Positions 31,212 to 32,489 of a stretch of 32,489 bases of DNA are shown here, piece by piece. The notes below the pieces were generated by a model. It did not search any database. It was not told where the DNA came from and was given only the letters and a program-made list of their open reading frames with translations. Origin of the DNA: Bacteroidota bacterium (lineage in GTDB: Bacteria > Bacteroidota > Ignavibacteria > Ignavibacteriales > Ignavibacteriaceae); assembly GCA_021824565.1 (NCBI GenBank), contig JAKAKL010000130.1, positions 1 through 32,489 of the forward strand, in the 5' to 3' direction. The position numbers and the translations under genes were made by a program. Each line of letters opens with the position of its first letter. Positions within the stretch are counted from its first letter, which is position 1.

Positions 31212-31392
31212 CGCAGCAAAACAACTTAGTCGATGTTTTAACCGGCGGGGGGCGGGAAAGTAAAGGCGAAAAAAAACGCCGGATACCAAAATTCAGCGAA
31301 ACGGAGTGGAGCGCATAAGAACAACATGGTATTTTGTTTTTGCCTTTACGCCGCACACCAACGATTTATTTTTACTTAGTTGTTTTGATGCG
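31212..31392. repeat. 181-bp imperfect inverted-repeat element
   Basis: The outer 19-nt arms at 31212-31230 and 31374-31392 (ACTTAGTTGTTTTGATGCG on the right) are inverse complements with two mismatches. Inner 13-nt arms GTAAAGGCGAAAA (31260-31272) and TTTTTGCCTTTAC (31337-31349) pair with one G-T, and innermost ATACCA (31283-31288) pairs with TGGTAT (31327-31332). The nested arrangement forms a long hairpin, typical of a MITE-like element or a folded RNA. No transposase is present and no target duplication was recognised. Confidence 0.65.
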
Positions 31393-31545
31393 TTTCATTC
31401 CTATTCATTGTTCCCTTTTGTTTTAAGCATCTTGCTGCTTGTCTGGCCGGAAGCGGCAGATATAAGTGGCAAGTTGCGTTGTCTTCTGCTCTACGAAAAA
31501 GCATTTTGTGATTGATTAGAGCGTAACGAACACAAGAGTAATGAA

Positions 31546-31563
31546 GCTGTGGCTTTCAACAGC
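31546..31563. other. Hairpin in the purine-rich array
   Basis: GCTGT (31546-31550) and ACAGC (31559-31563) pair around an 8-nt loop. It is flanked on the left by GCGTAACGAAC and on the right by AAAGCGAAATGAAAG, the same purine-rich words that follow the other hairpins of this stretch. Confidence 0.4.
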
Positions 31564-31801
31564 GTAGTATAACTGAAGAGAGTAAAGCGAAATGAAAGAG
31601 CAAATTGTTTAGGAGTCTGAACCTTTCAAAGTGCGGCGCATGTTTTTGATTCTGGCGGATTTTTTGTTAAGGGAATGAAGCAAGGAAAAAAGAAGCAATT
31701 TATTTTTCTATCTTCTTTTTTATTTGCGGAAAGTAGAAGCAAAAAATGTGACAGTTAAAAACCGTGCCGCACATAAGATTTTCTAATTATCTATAAATAG
31801 T

Positions 31802-32047
31802 AGTTATGGAATGTCAGAGACATAGCTACATTCTAGGGACGCAAATACTAAGATTATATGAGAGCCTTGCTGACTGAGCGGAATGGTTGACGGCGGCAGC
31901 CGTCAAGAAAATGGAGCGAAGGAAGCAGGGCGGAGGCAATGACAAGACTGCCAATACAAAGTGATGTACTCCGGCAGTTATGGAGAGTCAACGACATAGC
32001 TGCACTAAAGGACGCAAGTGTAAGATATGTAAGAGCCTTATTGAGTG
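31802..32047 (+). repeat. Two tandem copies of a stem-forming motif (period 174 nt), candidate structured RNA
   Basis: Copy A (31802-31875) and copy B (31976-32047) both start AGTTATGGA and share GACATAGCT, GGACGCAA, TAAGAT and AGAGCCTT in the same order. Each folds into three nested stems. Stem I: GTCAG (31813-31817)/CTGAC (31870-31874) in A, TCAA/TTGA in B. Stem II: CATA/TATG in A, ACATA (31994-31998)/TATGT (32026-32030) in B. Stem III: ATT/AAT in A, CACT (32003-32006)/AGTG (32017-32020) in B, with GGACGCA in the loop. Paired positions change together between copies (G-C to A-T in stem I; T-A to C-G in stem III). The strand is assigned by the loop and is tentative. Confidence 0.55.
31887..31906. 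other. Perfect 8-bp hairpin after tandem copy A
   Basis: TTGACGGC and GCCGTCAA pair around GGCA, followed by AAGAAAATGGAGCGAAGG. A near copy lies at 32212-32230 (TTAACGGC, GAA, GCCGTCAA), also followed by a GCGAAG word and preceded by a CTGAGC word in both cases. Confidence 0.55.
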
Positions 32048-32075
32048 AGAGTAGTGTTATGAAGTGAAGCATAGT

Positions 32076-32091
32076 TTTTACGATAGTAAAA
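32076..32091. other. 6-bp hairpin after tandem copy B
   Basis: TTTTAC and GTAAAA pair around GATA, in the position equivalent to the GGCA hairpin after copy A and followed by GCGTAACGAAATAAAGCGGA. The stem sequence differs completely from copy A while pairing is kept. Confidence 0.45.
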
Positions 32092-32211
32092 GCTTGCGTA
32101 ACGAAATAAAGCGGAACGAACGAAAATATGGCGGAGGTTTGAAAGAATATCAAATGCTTAGTACTGAATGAAAATATATTGCGTTTAAGGGTTTTGCACT
32201 GAGCATAGTAT

Positions 32212-32230
32212 TTAACGGCGAAGCCGTCAA
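32212..32230. other. Hairpin copy before the terminal terminator
   Basis: TTAACGGC and GCCGTCAA pair with one A-C mismatch around GAA, followed by ATAAACGAAGCGAAG. It is a diverged copy of the hairpin at 31887-31906. Confidence 0.45.
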
Positions 32231-32281
32231 ATAAACGAAGCGAAGTTAAGATATGTTTTAAGTTAACCGGAGTGGACAATA

Positions 32282-32311
32282 AAAAAGCTTCCTCGAAAGA
32301 GGAAGCTTTTT
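32282..32311. terminator. Perfect 13-bp bidirectional terminator
   Basis: AAAAAGCTTCCTC and GAGGAAGCTTTTT pair perfectly around a GAAA tetraloop. On the minus strand it lies 23 nt after the stop of the partial gene and runs into six T; on the plus strand it ends in five T and would end any transcript from the repeat-rich stretch. Confidence 0.92.
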
Positions 32312-32334
32312 GGAAGGAGGAAATAATGCAACAA

Positions 32335-32489
32335 CTATGCGCTGGCTTTGGGTGAAGTAGATGAGTACTGAACTACTTTACCGTCAGCGGTTTTGGAAGC
32401 AACACTGAGAAGCAAAATATTCTTGGTGTATTTTGCAGCGATGAGCTTCTGCTTAGCATCGAAGTCGATCTGAAGATCGTATGCCTGAG
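32335..32489 (-). CDS. C-terminal end of an unrecognised gene (partial, cut by window edge)
   Basis: The minus strand is open from the window edge to TAG at 32337-32335 and encodes about 50 residues: AYDLQIDFDAKQKLIAAKYT, KNILLLSVASKTADGKVVQY, then SSTSPKASA. Codon use and composition look genuinely protein-like, with alternating strands and a Ser/Pro/Ala tail. The strong terminator right behind it supports a real gene end. No family recognised from this piece. Confidence 0.75.
   Translation of the reverse strand, partial: QAYDLQIDFDAKQKLIAAKYTKNILLLSVASKTADGKVVQYSSTSPKASA

Larger units (their letters stand above)
31153..32334. other. Long gene-free stretch, rich in repeats and hairpins
   Basis: No reading frame here has a ribosome site, a plausible start and protein-like composition together. 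Open frames on both strands run through hairpins and repeats. The stretch contains an inverted-repeat element (31212-31392), a purine-rich part with GCGTAACGAAC-like words, two tandem copies of a stem-forming motif (31802-32047), and at least four short hairpins. It ends at a bidirectional terminator. It could encode a structured RNA, be a decayed mobile element, or both. Confidence 0.7.

Noticed and set aside
30985-31356. Long form (123 codons) of the 55-aa minus-strand frame
   Set aside because: The added N-terminal part runs through the 31212-31392 inverted repeat, is Cys/Phe/Pro-rich without pattern, and the better start with GAGG is at 31152.
31306-31515. Plus-strand frame of 69 codons
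   Set aside because: It crosses one arm of the inverted repeat, has no ribosome site, and shows no protein-like pattern.
31802-31875. Resemblance of GGGACGCAAA to the c-di-GMP-I riboswitch core
   Set aside because: The short word matches, but the GNRA tetraloop hairpin, receptor and GGCCTAA parts are missing and the nested stems seen here are arranged differently.
31976-32047. AAGATAT-like word suggesting a group I intron core
   Set aside because: The partner R sequence, P3, P4-P6 and flanking exons are absent and two short tandem copies do not fit an intron.
31854-32279. Minus-strand frame of 141 codons across the tandem motif
   Set aside because: The two motif copies are 174 nt apart and so fall in the same frame, but the changes between them, including 2-nt length differences, keep stems rather than codons. 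The frame is a shadow of non-coding sequence.
32312-32351. AAGGAGG followed by ATG on the plus strand (32326)
   Set aside because: The frame stops after nine codons and the bases are the 3' end and trailer of the minus-strand partial gene.

Overview
The window is AT-rich and almost fully coding from 1 to about 30,170, nearly all on the + strand. The mix of genes suggests a member of the Ignavibacteria/Chlorobi side of the Bacteroidota: short secreted FnIII-like proteins, SpoIID-type lipoproteins, a YtxG/YtxH pair, an EF-G-2-type GTPase, and a blend of Shine-Dalgarno and apparently leaderless starts. This placement is inference from gene content; there is no rRNA or marker gene to confirm it.

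Region 1 (1-18,903) is a large extracellular-polysaccharide locus. Ten genes from 61 to 14,736 plus a glycosyltransferase to 15,975 are packed with 4-8 nt overlaps or very short gaps and look like one transcription unit: a GT26 (WecG/TagA-type) transferase, a Wzx-like flippase, a GT4 transferase, a NodB-type deacetylase, a DegT aminotransferase fused to a FemAB/CelD-like acyltransferase, two more proteins of that acyltransferase family, an ATP-grasp/SAM-methyltransferase fusion, a divergent proline-dehydrogenase-like enzyme, a membrane-anchored GH9 glucanase-like hydrolase and a processive-type GT2. After 84 nt comes a 947-residue protein joining a phosphoribosyltransferase-like, a kinase-like and a HAD phosphatase domain. 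Together these could build, export, trim and decorate a glycan; three acyltransferase-like domains, an ATP-grasp ligase and an amino-acid oxidase relative hint at amino-acid-type substituents.

Region 2 (18,904-30,316) is housekeeping and cell-surface material: an RsbU-like PP2C phosphatase, a minus-strand c-type-cytochrome-like lipoprotein, two tRNA-Ala genes (GGC, CGC) around a lysine-rich secreted repeat protein, a FnIII-like protein, SpoIID, Maf, a YbhN/LPG-synthase-like membrane protein, YtxH, YtxG/DUF948, an EF-G-2 paralogue, a HIT hydrolase, two repeat lipoproteins (MORN-like and a 26-residue YD-like repeat) and a CAT-anticodon tRNA with a terminator.

Region 3 (30,317-32,489), directly behind the CAT tRNA, is different. 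A minus-strand pair of tiny coupled genes (a CxxC protein and a SymE-like swapped-hairpin protein, 59 aa) and a possible third 55-aa gene are followed by about 1.2 kb with no credible gene. That stretch holds a 181-bp inverted-repeat element, two tandem copies (174-nt period) of a motif that folds into nested stems with compensatory changes, and several hairpins each followed by purine-rich GCGAAG-like sequence. It ends at a perfect 13-bp bidirectional terminator, behind which lies the C-terminal end of a minus-strand gene cut by the window edge. This non-coding block is the strongest candidate for something undescribed.
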